Below, piece by piece: positions 26,501 to 33,976 of a DNA stretch of 64,000 nucleotides (its first letter is position 1; the number at the start of each line of letters is the position of its first letter). Below the pieces are notes generated by a model. It had not been told where the DNA came from. It worked only from the letters and a program-made list of their open reading frames with translations, and searched no databases. Origin of the DNA: Parafrigoribacterium_A soli. Its GTDB lineage: Bacteria > Actinomycetota > Actinomycetes > Actinomycetales > Microbacteriaceae. The stretch covers positions 310,001-374,000 of the forward strand of contig NZ_JBELNZ010000004.1 in assembly GCF_040227235.1 (NCBI RefSeq), in the 5' to 3' direction. The position numbers and the translations under genes were made by a program.

Positions 26501-26946
26501 GGCCACTCTCCGCCGGTCAGGGTGGAGTGCTTCCTGACCGCATCGAACTCGCCGAAGTAGCCGAGCGCGGGCACATCGCGGTCGAGAGAAGGAGTGGGCA
26601 GAAACTCCGAGACGGCGACGGTGTCCTGCCGCGTGGTGACGGCCCCGTCGAGCACGCGCTTGATCGCCGCGTCGGAGAGATCAACCCCGTCTTTGACCGA
26701 GACGGAGGGTCGCAGCAGGTAGACATCGATGTCGGAATCGACCGACGGGATCGACGACAGCGCCGAGCGAAGCCCGCCCTGCTCGGTCGAGAAGACGAGA
26801 AGACCCACCGAGGTCACGAGCGTGCACGAGGTGATGGCGATCGCCAGGATGACCGCGATGAGCCGCCATGCCCCGCGGATCCTTCGCGCCGTGACGCTCG
26901 CCGCCCAGAGCGCCAGCCCCGCACGAGGCGGCCCCATACGGGTCAT
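23533..26946 (-). CDS. Very large FtsX/MacB-type ABC permease, 1137 residues
   Basis: First gene of the four-gene unit (ATG at 26946; a second ATG three codons in). It has a membrane helix at about 25-50 (LIAVILAIAITSCTLVTSVGLLVF), then a large external domain and helices around VVTLLLLVLTLAALAQTARL. Two further external domains follow, with FtsX motifs twice (GASGGQLLALAGAEAVLIGVVTALA and RTELAQLRAIGLSRRMLVGLVGAEAVMVSL). It resembles its 927-residue neighbour in layout, and the two may form a heterodimeric permease. All genes of the unit are joined by ATGA overlaps. pta lies 113 bp upstream. Confidence 0.85.
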   Translation of the reverse strand: MTRMGPPRAGLALWAASVTARRIRGAWRLIAVILAIAITSCTLVTSVGLLVFSTEQGGLRSALSSIPSVDSDIDVYLLRPSVSVKDGVDLSDAAIKRVLDGAVTTRQDTVAVSEFLPTPSLDRDVPALGYFGEFDAVRKHSTLTGGEWPQATTSADGAVPVALPAAAAKAWGLRLGSSFATVNGAAKVTATVVGLYRADHPNDSYWSRDPLNGTGYKAGFPKPDVAMYVPTNGFGPMLTAPGALAKAELPGHSYDIRYRPDFTGITTEQFGPLLDRLAEANQDVILHIGLVARGVVYTTDLADGANAIGTSLVVTRSTVVVVTLLLLVLTLAALAQTARLSNDAAADERLIMRARGASGGQLLALAGAEAVLIGVVTALASPPLASLAYRALAAQPPMVAARMPADAGLPPVAWFTAAWVSLAFVAVLMAPLLRRQDRLVDATGTKHRLRRSSGLMRSGLDLGLVALAVVVYWQLQSYRSPVDLSASLGVDPVLVAGPAVMLVAGGLVAVRLIPLASRLLERFGRRSRGAVVTLGVWEISRRTQKITAAVLLLTLALSVGTFSQTFLATWRQSQTDQAALVIGAPVRVPSDGALGAAELPLLVDGARGKPQPVIRRLGAVAPAGSYSDGNPSTGSSTAILGLTPADRALIARGRLGSEGGTTISTALAKTPAPVDGIPLPGNAVGVGVTVRAGDDTAPLANTTVGVTAMLQDAHGQFTTLDLGGVAADGQPHPLEGLLRAPAKGAAFATPFTLVGLQSSVAQAGSSEPAPDDASLDTGFSIKLVFKDVSALQPAAQGADAEAPLPRVALHRGGIVWNARNPDPFDQAPKLTEDQDGWPIAIDAVLPTSHNSGAAHLVLTSWNPAISIPAVISRSIADRLHVSRGMTLELELPGTHLVVSVAGIAPLVPGSMSGIQPDVAPDGAGGQPDTIVVDHAALSRVLLASGMAGPFVDEWWIDVAPGQGEAYLQAHPTRAGLAPAECSEVRAEQLQQDPMRVSAQAALWLAILGAGLLAIAGFAVHTSASLRSRRTELAQLRAIGLSRRMLVGLVGAEAVMVSLVSSVIGIGLGVLLGWLVGPLIAVSPSGAPTLPSVQVIVPWLGIGLLALIILAVVALAVVGIARAQRTADPASILRGADE

Positions 26947-27059
26947 AGGCTGCGATCGCCGACGGGAACGGGCATGGGTCTACGGTGTCCTCATCCTGAG
27001 GCGGCCGGTACGCCGCCCATTCGGGACATACTAGCGGCGCGTTTTCCCCGCGGGACGAA

Positions 27060-29183
27060 TCATGACGAGGTGGCGGCCTGGATCGCCGTAATCGCGACCG
27101 TGTTCACGATGTCCTGCACGAGCGCACCGCGAGAGAGGTCGTTGATCGGCTTGTTGAGGCCCTGAAGCACGGGCCCGATCGCGACGGCTCCGGCGCTGCG
27201 CTGCACCGCCTTGTAGGTGTTGTTGCCCGTGTTGAGGTCGGGGAAGATGAAGACGGTCGCGCGGCCCGCGACAACCGAATCCGGCATCTTCGAGCGGGCG
27301 ACGGATGCGTCCACCGCGGCGTCGTACTGGATCGGCCCCTCCACGAGCAGGTCCGGCCTGCGCGATCGCACGAGCTCGGTCGCGGTGCGCACCTTGTCGA
27401 CATCCGCACCACTGCCGGATGCCCCGGTCGAGTACGACAGCATCGCGATGCGCTGCTCGATGTCGAACTGGGCGGCCGTGGTGGCCGAGGAGATGGCGAT
27501 GTCGGCGAGTTGCTCCGCGTTGGGATCCGGATTGACGGCGCAGTCACCGTAGACCAGCACTCGGTCTTCGAGACACATGAGGAAGACGCTCGAGACGACC
27601 GAGACATCCGGCTTGGTCTTGATGATCTCGAACCCGGGCCGGATGGTGTGCGCCGTCGTGTGCTGGGCGCCCGAGACCATGCCGTCGGCGAGTCCCAGAT
27701 GCACCATCATGGTTCCGAAGTACGAGACGTCGGTCACGGTCTCGCGCGCCTGCTCGACGGTGACACCCTTGTGCGCCCTGAGCTTCGCGTATTCCACGGC
27801 GAAGCGCTCGCGCAACTCTGGATCGAACGGGCTCAGGATGGTCGCGGCCGCGATGTCGACGCCGAGTTCGGCTGCACGCTGGCGCACCTCCGTCTCCTCG
27901 CCGAGGATCGTGAGCCGCGCAACCTGCCTGCGCAGCAGCGTGCTCGCCGCGCGCAGCACCCGGTCATCCGTTCCCTCGGGAAGCACGATGTGGCGCTGGT
28001 TGGAGCGCGCCCGGTCGAGCAGGTCGTATTCGAACATGAGAGGAGTGACGACATCCGACCTGCTCACCTCGAGCTTCTCGAGCAGCTGTGCACCGTCGAC
28101 GTGCTGCTCGAACAGCGCGAGGGCGGTGTCGAACTTGCGCGGGGAGTCGGCGGCGAGGCGCCCGCGGGCCTTCGTGACGACCCGAGCGGTGTCGTAGGTG
28201 CCGAGCTGGGTACGGATGATCGGAACCGCGTTGTCGAGACCGTCGATGAGCGATTCGATCTGCGGCAACAGCTCGAACCCGCCGTTCAGGATGATGCCCG
28301 CGATCGACGGGAACGTGTCTGCCGCGTGGGCCATGAGCATGGCGAGCAGCACGTCGGAGCGGTCGCCCGCGACGATGACGACGCCGCCCTCGATGAGCCG
28401 GGTGAGCACGTTCTCCATCGACATTCCCGCGATCACGACGCCGAGCGACTCGCGCTGCAGCAGTGCGGCGTCGCCCTTGATGAGGGTGCCGTCGCAGGCC
28501 GCCATGAGGGTTGCGACGCTCGGGGCGATGAGGAACGGGTCCTCGGGAATCGCCCAGACGGGAACCGGCTCGTGACCGACGGCAGTCTGGTGCAGGTGGC
28601 GATCCTCGGTGGATGCCGCACTCAGCACCGAGATGATCTCGTCGAGTTTGTCTGGCTGGGCTCGATTCGCGACCACGCCGACCACGTGCGCGTGCGCCGC
28701 ATCCAACTCCTGCATCGCGATGCCGAACACCTGGCGAAGCTCGTCGGCGCTGCGATCGCCGTACTCGTCCGACTGGCCGCCGAGCACGAGCAGCACGGGC
28801 GCACCGAGGTTCGCTGCGATGCGGGCGTTGAACGAGAGCTCGGTCGGGCTGCCGACATCCGTGTAGTCCGAGCCGAGGATGACGACCGCGTCGCACTGGC
28901 GCTCGACCGCCTTGAACCGCTCGACGATGCGGGAGAGCGCGGCGTCCGCATCCTCGTGCACGTCTTCGTAGCTGACTCCGACGCACTCCTCGTAGTCGAG
29001 GCCGACGCCGTCGTGTCCGAGCAGCAGTTCGAGCACGTAATCGCGCTCTGCGCTCGAGCGGGCAACGGGGCGAAAGACACCGACCCGCTCGATCTCGTGA
29101 CTGAGGGTGTCGAGCACGCCGAGGGCGATCGTCGACTTTCCTGCATGGCCTTCAACGGACGTGATGTAGATGCTTCTGGCCAC
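27060..29183 (-). CDS. pta: Phosphate acetyltransferase, long form
   Basis: 707 residues from a GTG at 29183. The N-terminus has a P-loop-like, DTB-synthetase-type domain (SVEGHAGKSTIALGV, residues 9-23). The middle is a DRTGG regulatory domain (about 215-330). The C-terminus from about 385 is the catalytic PTA/PTB domain (DRVLRAASTLLRRQ, MMVHLGLADGMVSGAQHTTAHTIRP, GRATVFIFPDLNTGNNTYKAVQRSAGAVAIGPVLQG). It interconverts acetyl-CoA and acetyl phosphate and works with AckA, here at a distance of 8.1 kb. Confidence 0.95.
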   Translation of the reverse strand: MARSIYITSVEGHAGKSTIALGVLDTLSHEIERVGVFRPVARSSAERDYVLELLLGHDGVGLDYEECVGVSYEDVHEDADAALSRIVERFKAVERQCDAVVILGSDYTDVGSPTELSFNARIAANLGAPVLLVLGGQSDEYGDRSADELRQVFGIAMQELDAAHAHVVGVVANRAQPDKLDEIISVLSAASTEDRHLHQTAVGHEPVPVWAIPEDPFLIAPSVATLMAACDGTLIKGDAALLQRESLGVVIAGMSMENVLTRLIEGGVVIVAGDRSDVLLAMLMAHAADTFPSIAGIILNGGFELLPQIESLIDGLDNAVPIIRTQLGTYDTARVVTKARGRLAADSPRKFDTALALFEQHVDGAQLLEKLEVSRSDVVTPLMFEYDLLDRARSNQRHIVLPEGTDDRVLRAASTLLRRQVARLTILGEETEVRQRAAELGVDIAAATILSPFDPELRERFAVEYAKLRAHKGVTVEQARETVTDVSYFGTMMVHLGLADGMVSGAQHTTAHTIRPGFEIIKTKPDVSVVSSVFLMCLEDRVLVYGDCAVNPDPNAEQLADIAISSATTAAQFDIEQRIAMLSYSTGASGSGADVDKVRTATELVRSRRPDLLVEGPIQYDAAVDASVARSKMPDSVVAGRATVFIFPDLNTGNNTYKAVQRSAGAVAIGPVLQGLNKPINDLSRGALVQDIVNTVAITAIQAATSS

Positions 29184-29189
29184 GTGCCA

Positions 29190-29260
29190 AGCCTACGTCG
29201 TGCCACGGGAAATAGCGGATGCGCGCGGTCGTCGGCCCGCATCCGATGCCTCTGTAGGCT
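29190..29260. other. Nested inverted repeats between pta and the response regulator
   Basis: An outer pair AGCCTAC (29190-29196) / GTAGGCT (29254-29260) encloses an inner pair CGGATGCG (29216-29223) / CGCATCCG (29238-29245). It sits between divergent genes and could be an operator or an RNA structure. The inner arms use the GGATGC hexamer that is frequent in this genome. Confidence 0.45.
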
Positions 29261-29301
29261 CGTGACGGGGGCGCGGATCGCGGCCCTCGGGAAGGACGCC
29301 G

Positions 29302-29979
29302 GTGAAGTCGATTCTCATCGTCGAGGACGACGAAGACATGGCTCGCGTGCTCGAGCGCGGCATTCGCGCCGAGGGTTACGAGACGGTGTGCGTGGGCAAT
29401 GGGGTGGACGCGCTGATCAGCGTGGCGAACGAGCAATTCTCTGCCGCCGTCATCGACGTGATGCTCCCGGGGATGACCGGCTTCGAGATCTGCCGCCACA
29501 TCCGCGAGACCGGTAACCGTCTGCCGATCCTGCTGCTGACCGCGCGCGACGCGATCGATGACCGGGTCACCGGGCTCGACTCCGGCGCGGACGACTACCT
29601 CACCAAGCCGTTCAACTTCGCGGAACTCGCGGCGCGCATCCGGGCCCTCGTTCGCAGGGACCCCTCCGACCAGTCGACCAAGGTCACCGCAGGCAACCTC
29701 ACCCTCGACTCGCAGTCGCGAAAGGGGCACGTCGACGACCGCTCCTTGGCCCTCAGCCCCAACGAGTTCACCCTGCTGCGAGGCCTGATCACCCATCCGG
29801 ATGCGCCGCTCAGCCGGCAGGAAATCCTCCAGTCGGTGTGGGGCACCTCGCAGTACGTCGATCCGAACATCGTCGACCAGTACGTGAGCGCGCTGCGCAA
29901 GAAGCTCGCGGCGCAGGGAAGCACGGTCTCGATCGTCACCGTGCGCGGCGTGGGATACCGGGCGCGGGTCGACGAGTGA
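29302..29979 (+). CDS. OmpR-family response regulator
   Basis: 225 residues from a GTG at 29302 with GAAGGA upstream. The receiver domain has the acidic pair EDDED (8-12), the phospho-acceptor Asp52 in VIDVMLPGMTG, Thr in LLTA and the conserved Lys in LTKPFNF. The C-terminal winged helix reads LSPNEFTLLRGLITHPDAPLSRQEILQSVWG. It is coupled by a GTGA overlap to the sensor kinase and, through it, to an MFS transporter, which is a likely target of its control. Confidence 0.94.
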   Translation: MKSILIVEDDEDMARVLERGIRAEGYETVCVGNGVDALISVANEQFSAAVIDVMLPGMTGFEICRHIRETGNRLPILLLTARDAIDDRVTGLDSGADDYLTKPFNFAELAARIRALVRRDPSDQSTKVTAGNLTLDSQSRKGHVDDRSLALSPNEFTLLRGLITHPDAPLSRQEILQSVWGTSQYVDPNIVDQYVSALRKKLAAQGSTVSIVTVRGVGYRARVDE

Positions 29980-31352
29980 GCTGGTTCAGGCGTCTCTCCA
30001 TCCGGTGGCGGATCACCATCGGCAGCGTCGCCGTCGGCGCCGTGCTCCTGACCAGCGTCGCCTATGCCTTTCGAGCTCAGATCGAACAGGTGCAGATCAA
30101 CTCCGATAAGAAGCTCCTGTACGGCGCGAGCACGCCGTACATCGCCCAGATCCAGAATCATCCGGCCCAGATCGATCGCCCGGCGGGAGAGGAACACGTC
30201 GCCGTCGTCAACCCGGGCGGCACGATCGTTGCGAGCAATCTGCCCGACTCGCTCGAGGCGCGCATGACCGAGTTGCGCACGCTCAACTCCGGATCGAACT
30301 TCGTGACCTACGGGCGCACCCACTATCTGGTCATCGTGCGCATCGTCGACACGGACGCCGGGCAGTGGCACATCATTGCGACCCGCGACCAGGCGACAAC
30401 CGCCTTCGTTCTCGGCAACCTGACGAACATCCTGATCATCGGCGCCCTGATCCTGCTCGCCGGATTCGGGCTCGCCTCGTGGCTGCTGACCACGGCTGCG
30501 CTGCGTCCCGTCACGCAGATGAGGCGTCGCGCCGAATCGCTGATCGCCAGCGGATCGCCGGAGCCGCTGCCGGTGGGGCCCGCCCGTGACGAACTCGCAG
30601 AACTTGCCACGACGCTGAACGAGTTCATCCTGAGCCTGCGGGAAACCGCGGCGAGGGAGAAGCAGATGGTCTCGGATGCGAGCCACGAGCTGCGCACACC
30701 GCTTTCGGTTTTGAAGGCCCAGCTGGAGCTCGCGCACCTCAGCGAGGGAGACGCGACCGCACTTGCTGCCGACCTGCGGCTCGCCGAGGACTCCGTGAAC
30801 CGGCTCTCCCGGCTGGCCACGAATCTCCTCGCGCTGTCCGCACTCGAGGCTGATCACGAGAGCCAGTCCGCGCCGTGGCCGGCGCTCGTCGCCGAGTTCG
30901 TCGACGCATCCGATCGGGCGCGCCTGCTCGCGCAAGACAAAGCGATCAGCGTGGAGTTCGAGATCGACGACCGGGCGAGCGACGCCGAATATCAGATCTC
31001 CACGACCCACTTCGCCCAGGTCATCGACAATCTCATCAGCAACGCCCTGCGCGCGGTGCCGCACTCGGGCCGGGTGCACGCCGCGGTGCTGCAGGCCGAC
31101 GACCAGATGACGCTGACGGTCGACGACTCAGGCCCGGGGATGCCGCCGGACTTCATCGCCGTGGCGCTCGACCGCTTCACCAGACCCGATCGACAGCGGG
31201 GTGCGGCCACGGGCGGCAGCGGACTCGGACTGTCGATCGTCTCCACGATCGTGTCGCGGTCAAAGGGCGAGGTGCGGCTGGCGAACCGGCCGGAGGGCGG
31301 ATTCTCGGTGACGGTGACGATTCCGCAGTCCGCGCCCGGAAACCCGTCGTGA
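29976..31352 (+). CDS. Sensor histidine kinase
   Basis: 458 residues from the GTG at 29976 overlapping the regulator's stop. Membrane helix 1 is at about 12-32, an external sensor of about 110 residues follows (PYIAQIQNHPAQIDRPAGEEHVAVVNPGG), and helix 2 is at about 146-172. Next are a HAMP region, the H-box SDASHELRTPLSVLKAQ (His237) and ATPase boxes N (DNLISNALRAV), G1 (DDSGPGMP) and G2 (GGSGLGLSIV). It partners the adjacent response regulator; the stimulus is unknown. Confidence 0.93.
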   Translation: MSWFRRLSIRWRITIGSVAVGAVLLTSVAYAFRAQIEQVQINSDKKLLYGASTPYIAQIQNHPAQIDRPAGEEHVAVVNPGGTIVASNLPDSLEARMTELRTLNSGSNFVTYGRTHYLVIVRIVDTDAGQWHIIATRDQATTAFVLGNLTNILIIGALILLAGFGLASWLLTTAALRPVTQMRRRAESLIASGSPEPLPVGPARDELAELATTLNEFILSLRETAAREKQMVSDASHELRTPLSVLKAQLELAHLSEGDATALAADLRLAEDSVNRLSRLATNLLALSALEADHESQSAPWPALVAEFVDASDRARLLAQDKAISVEFEIDDRASDAEYQISTTHFAQVIDNLISNALRAVPHSGRVHAAVLQADDQMTLTVDDSGPGMPPDFIAVALDRFTRPDRQRGAATGGSGLGLSIVSTIVSRSKGEVRLANRPEGGFSVTVTIPQSAPGNPS

Positions 31353-32530
31353 CCACGCGGCCGGTACCGCGGACGCCGCCGCTCGGCGCGCTGTACGCGG
31401 CGGGCTTCGTCACCGCCTTCGGCGCGCACAGCATCGCGGTCGGGCTCGGCGTGGAGACCCACGACCTCGGCCTGTCCCTGCTCGGTCTCGGCGTGCTGCT
31501 CGCGGTGTACGACGTGGCCGAGGTCATCCTGAAGCCGATTTTCGGCACGCTGAGCGATCGCATCGGGGTGAAACCGGTGATCATCGGCGGTCTGCTCGCG
31601 TTCGCGGCGATGTCGCTCCTCGGCGTACTCGCACACAACCCGCTCCTTCTCGGGCTCGCTCGCTTCGGGCAGGGGGCCGCGGCATCCGCATTCTCGCCCG
31701 CCTCGTCCTCCGCGGTCGCGCGGCTGGCCGGTCCGGGCACGGTTGGCCGGTATTTCGGCAGATACGGCTCGTGGAAGAGCCTCGGCTACGCTCTCGGCCC
31801 GCTGCTCGGTGCCGGCCTGATCTGGCTCGGCGGCTTTCCCCTGCTCTTCGTCGTGCTCGCGGGTTCGGCCGCGGCCACCGCCGTCTGGGTCGCCTTCAGC
31901 ATCCCGACCGTGCCCGTGCTGGCCCGGCCTCGCTACACGGTGGCGGACCTCGCGCGCCAGCTCAGCCATCGCGGCTTCCTCCTGCCCGTCTCGGCGCTGG
32001 CTGTCGCCACCGGCTCGCTGAGCGTCGCCGTCGGATTTCTGCCGCTGCTGGGCACGAACCTCGGCATGAACACGGTTGCCAGCATTGCCGCCGTCACGGT
32101 CATGGCCGTAGCCTCCTCGGCCATCCAGCCGGTGATCGGCGCGCTTCGAGACTCGGGAACGCTCGGCGTCAGGCCCGGCATCGTGGTGGGCATCCTGCTG
32201 ATCGTCTGCGCGATCGCGCTCGTGGGCTTCCTGCCGTCGCCCGTTGTGCTGTACGTCGCGGCGCTCTGCTTCGGGCTGGGCATCGGCGCGACCACGACGC
32301 TCGGGTTCGCGCACCTCGCTGCGACGACCCCGCCTGAACGGATGGGGAGGACGATGGGCACGGCGGAGCTCGGTCGTGAGCTAGGTGACGCGGGTGGCCC
32401 GCTGCTGGTGGGCACCGTAGCGGCGGGTGCGGGGCTGGCCGCGGGATTCGGTGCGCTCGTGGCTGTGGCCGGAGCCGTCGGCATCCTCTGCGCGATCCTG
32501 CTGCCCTCCGGGCGCGCGGGCGATCGCTGA
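31349..32530 (+). CDS. MFS transporter
   Basis: 393 residues from a GTG at 31349 that overlaps the kinase stop. About twelve hydrophobic segments are visible, with the MFS A-motif at LKPIFGTLSDRIGVKPVIIGG after helix 2. It is the last gene of the two-component operon, so a regulated exporter is the natural reading; the substrate is unknown. It ends 33 bp before the convergently transcribed SRP RNA gene. Confidence 0.88.
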   Translation: MTTRPVPRTPPLGALYAAGFVTAFGAHSIAVGLGVETHDLGLSLLGLGVLLAVYDVAEVILKPIFGTLSDRIGVKPVIIGGLLAFAAMSLLGVLAHNPLLLGLARFGQGAAASAFSPASSSAVARLAGPGTVGRYFGRYGSWKSLGYALGPLLGAGLIWLGGFPLLFVVLAGSAAATAVWVAFSIPTVPVLARPRYTVADLARQLSHRGFLLPVSALAVATGSLSVAVGFLPLLGTNLGMNTVASIAAVTVMAVASSAIQPVIGALRDSGTLGVRPGIVVGILLIVCAIALVGFLPSPVVLYVAALCFGLGIGATTTLGFAHLAATTPPERMGRTMGTAELGRELGDAGGPLLVGTVAAGAGLAAGFGALVAVAGAVGILCAILLPSGRAGDR

Positions 32531-32563
32531 GCCGTCGCGAGCTCGTCGCCTGCTCCGAAAACG

Positions 32564-32656
32564 AAAAGGACCCCTCGCGCACCCGCCAGAGCCCGGTTAC
32601 CCTTGCTACGTTTCCGTCCTGGGGGAGTTGGCCTGGATGGCGCCACGCGAGGAGCC
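32564..32656 (-). ncRNA. ffs: Signal recognition particle 4.5S RNA (small bacterial SRP RNA)
   Basis: Read on the minus strand, the central part is CCAGGACGGAAACGTAGCAA followed by GGGTAACC and the GGGCTCTGGCGGGTGCGCG arm. This is the conserved Ffh-binding domain with the GGAA tetraloop and asymmetric AGCA loop of actinobacterial SRP RNAs. The ends pair (5' GGCTCCTCGCG with 3' CGCGAGGGGTCC), and a T-rich tail (TTTTCGTTTTC) follows as terminator. The RNA of about 93 nt joins Ffh to target nascent membrane proteins. Confidence 0.9.
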
Positions 32657-32662
32657 TCGGAT

Positions 32663-32690
32663 AGTTTACCGGACATCCGCCCCGGCTCGA
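32663..32690 (-). promoter_or_regulatory. Likely promoter of the SRP RNA
   Basis: On the minus strand, TCGAGC (32685-32690), a 16-bp spacer and TAAACT (32663-32668) precede the predicted RNA start at 32656 by six bases. The minus-10 box is good and the minus-35 box weak. Confidence 0.45.
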
Positions 32691-32728
32691 GCCCCACGCG
32701 CGACTCGGGCCGCGCCAGCCGTGCGCCT

Positions 32729-32796
32729 AACAGGATGCGGTGCAACACGCCGCGCGGATCCGCCACGTGGCACGGCGAGTCGCGCCTCGTCCTGTT
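32729..32796. repeat. AACAGGA / TCCTGTT inverted repeat enclosing GCCACGTGGC
   Basis: AACAGGA (32729-32735) and TCCTGTT (32790-32796) flank a 10-bp perfect palindrome GCCACGTGGC (32762-32771), with CGCCG/CGGCG arms between. It lies upstream of the leader ORF. The outer arms match those flanking the DUF559-type gene at 3317. Confidence 0.45.
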
Positions 32797-32869
32797 GTAG
32801 AGGTGGCGGCGCCGGTGACAGCGTGGTAGCGTTCCCGCGATCGTGATCTTTCGACAGGAGGTGAGACCC

Positions 32870-32929
32870 ATGTACGCAGTATTCAGAGTGGGCGCTCCCC
32901 TGCAGTCCACGATCGCGCGACTGAGGTAG
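32870..32929 (+). CDS. Putative 19-residue leader peptide
   Basis: The ORF MYAVFRVGAPLQSTIARLR ends in TAG and is preceded five bases upstream by AGGAGGTGA (32856-32864), a perfect complement of the 16S rRNA 3' end and the strongest ribosome binding site seen in the window. It lies 48 bp before the patatin-like gene on the same strand, and its second half lies in the loop of a long hairpin. That arrangement suggests a translated leader controlling the downstream gene. No similar peptide is recognised. Confidence 0.55.
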   Translation: MYAVFRVGAPLQSTIARLR

Positions 32930-32954
32930 TCGTCACCGGGAGCGTCGCACCCAC
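32888..32954 (+). promoter_or_regulatory. Long hairpin overlapping the leader ORF
   Basis: GTGGGCGCTCCC (32888-32899) pairs with GGGAGCG (32938-32944) and CCCAC (32950-32954), giving a 12-bp stem with one 5-nt bulge. The 5' arm lies inside the leader ORF and the 3' arm after its stop, so a ribosome on the leader would prevent pairing. It may be an attenuator or translational switch for the lipase gene. Confidence 0.45.
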
Positions 32955-32977
32955 GCGCATCGCGAAAGGCGACTCCC

Positions 32978-33931
32978 ATGAACACAACACCTTCTTCACC
33001 TCAGCACCCCACGTCATCTGCTGCCGCAGAGCAGCACGGCGACGCACCTCGAGCGCGAGCACTCGTCCTCGGCGGCGGCGGATCGACCGGCAACGCCTGG
33101 CTGATCGGCATCGTCGCGGGCCTGTTCGACGCGGGACTCGACGTCACCCAGGCCGACCTGACGATCGGCACCTCGGCGGGATCGACGGCGGCGGCGCAGT
33201 TCGCGGGCGCGAGCCCGGCCGAGTTGTTCGCCACCACCGTCGAGGCTGTTCCACCACAGCAGCGGTCTGTACCACCTCGGATGCCGGGGGCCGCTCGCAC
33301 ACTCGGAACCGATCCGCTGGCCCGGTTGCAGCAGCTCATCGCCTCCTCCTCGGATCTGCCCGAGCTGCGCCGCAGAGTGGCCGCGGCCGCACTCGAGGCG
33401 GATGCAGCATCCGACGGCAGTTGGTCGGAGAAGTGGCGGGCGACCGTGGCGACCCGGTTCCGCAACCACGAGTGGCCGCAGCGGCGCGTTCTCATCACCG
33501 CGATCGATGCTCACAGCGCGCAACCGGTCGTGTTCGATCGGCACAGCGGGGTCGATCTCGTCGACGCCGTCGCGGCGAGCTGTGCCGGTGGTGGCTTCCC
33601 CTACCGCATCGGCGACAGGACGTATCTCGACGGCGGCTACCGCATCAATGCCGAGAATGCGGACCTCGCAACCGGGTACGAGCGGGTGCTCGTGCTGTCT
33701 CCGTTCGGCGGCAGAACGCTGCATCCGCTCGAGTGGGGCACGGGACTGGCCGTTCAGGTGGACGTGTTGCGCGCCGCCGGCAGTCACGTCGAAGTGGTGG
33801 GCCCGGATGCCGCTTCCGAGCACCTGTTCGGACCGAACGCGATGGACTTCTCGCTGCGCCCGGCGGCAGCGCGGGCCGGGTACGAACAGGGAACGGAGCT
33901 TGCCAGCAGGCTCGCCGAGTTCTGGGTCTGA
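32978..33931 (+). CDS. Patatin-like phospholipase
   Basis: 317 residues with the oxyanion-hole motif LGGGGSTGNAW (31-41), the nucleophile elbow GTSAG (64-68, Ser66) and the catalytic Asp in DGG (218-220), the Ser-Asp dyad of patatin/RssA-like lipid hydrolases. No signal peptide or membrane helix is evident, so it should be a cytoplasmic or peripheral acyl hydrolase; the substrate is unknown. It is preceded by a leader ORF and hairpin and ends convergently with the nitrite-reductase gene. Confidence 0.9.
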   Translation: MNTTPSSPQHPTSSAAAEQHGDAPRARALVLGGGGSTGNAWLIGIVAGLFDAGLDVTQADLTIGTSAGSTAAAQFAGASPAELFATTVEAVPPQQRSVPPRMPGAARTLGTDPLARLQQLIASSSDLPELRRRVAAAALEADAASDGSWSEKWRATVATRFRNHEWPQRRVLITAIDAHSAQPVVFDRHSGVDLVDAVAASCAGGGFPYRIGDRTYLDGGYRINAENADLATGYERVLVLSPFGGRTLHPLEWGTGLAVQVDVLRAAGSHVEVVGPDAASEHLFGPNAMDFSLRPAAARAGYEQGTELASRLAEFWV

Positions 33932-33935
33932 GGTC

Positions 33936-33963
33936 TCGATGCGGCGGCGAGCAGCCGCCTCGA
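33936..33963. terminator. Convergent hairpin
   Basis: TCGATGCGGC (33936-33945) and GCCGCCTCGA (33954-33963) form a 10-bp stem with one mismatch and an 8-base loop, between the stops of the patatin-like gene and the nitrite-reductase gene. There is no U-run. Confidence 0.6.
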
Positions 33964-33976
33964 TCCGCAAACTGCG

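Noticed and set aside
29513..29522. ACCGGTAAC match to the xyloside operator inside the response-regulator gene
   Set aside because: It is within coding sequence, lacks the second half-site and is expected by chance at this GC content.
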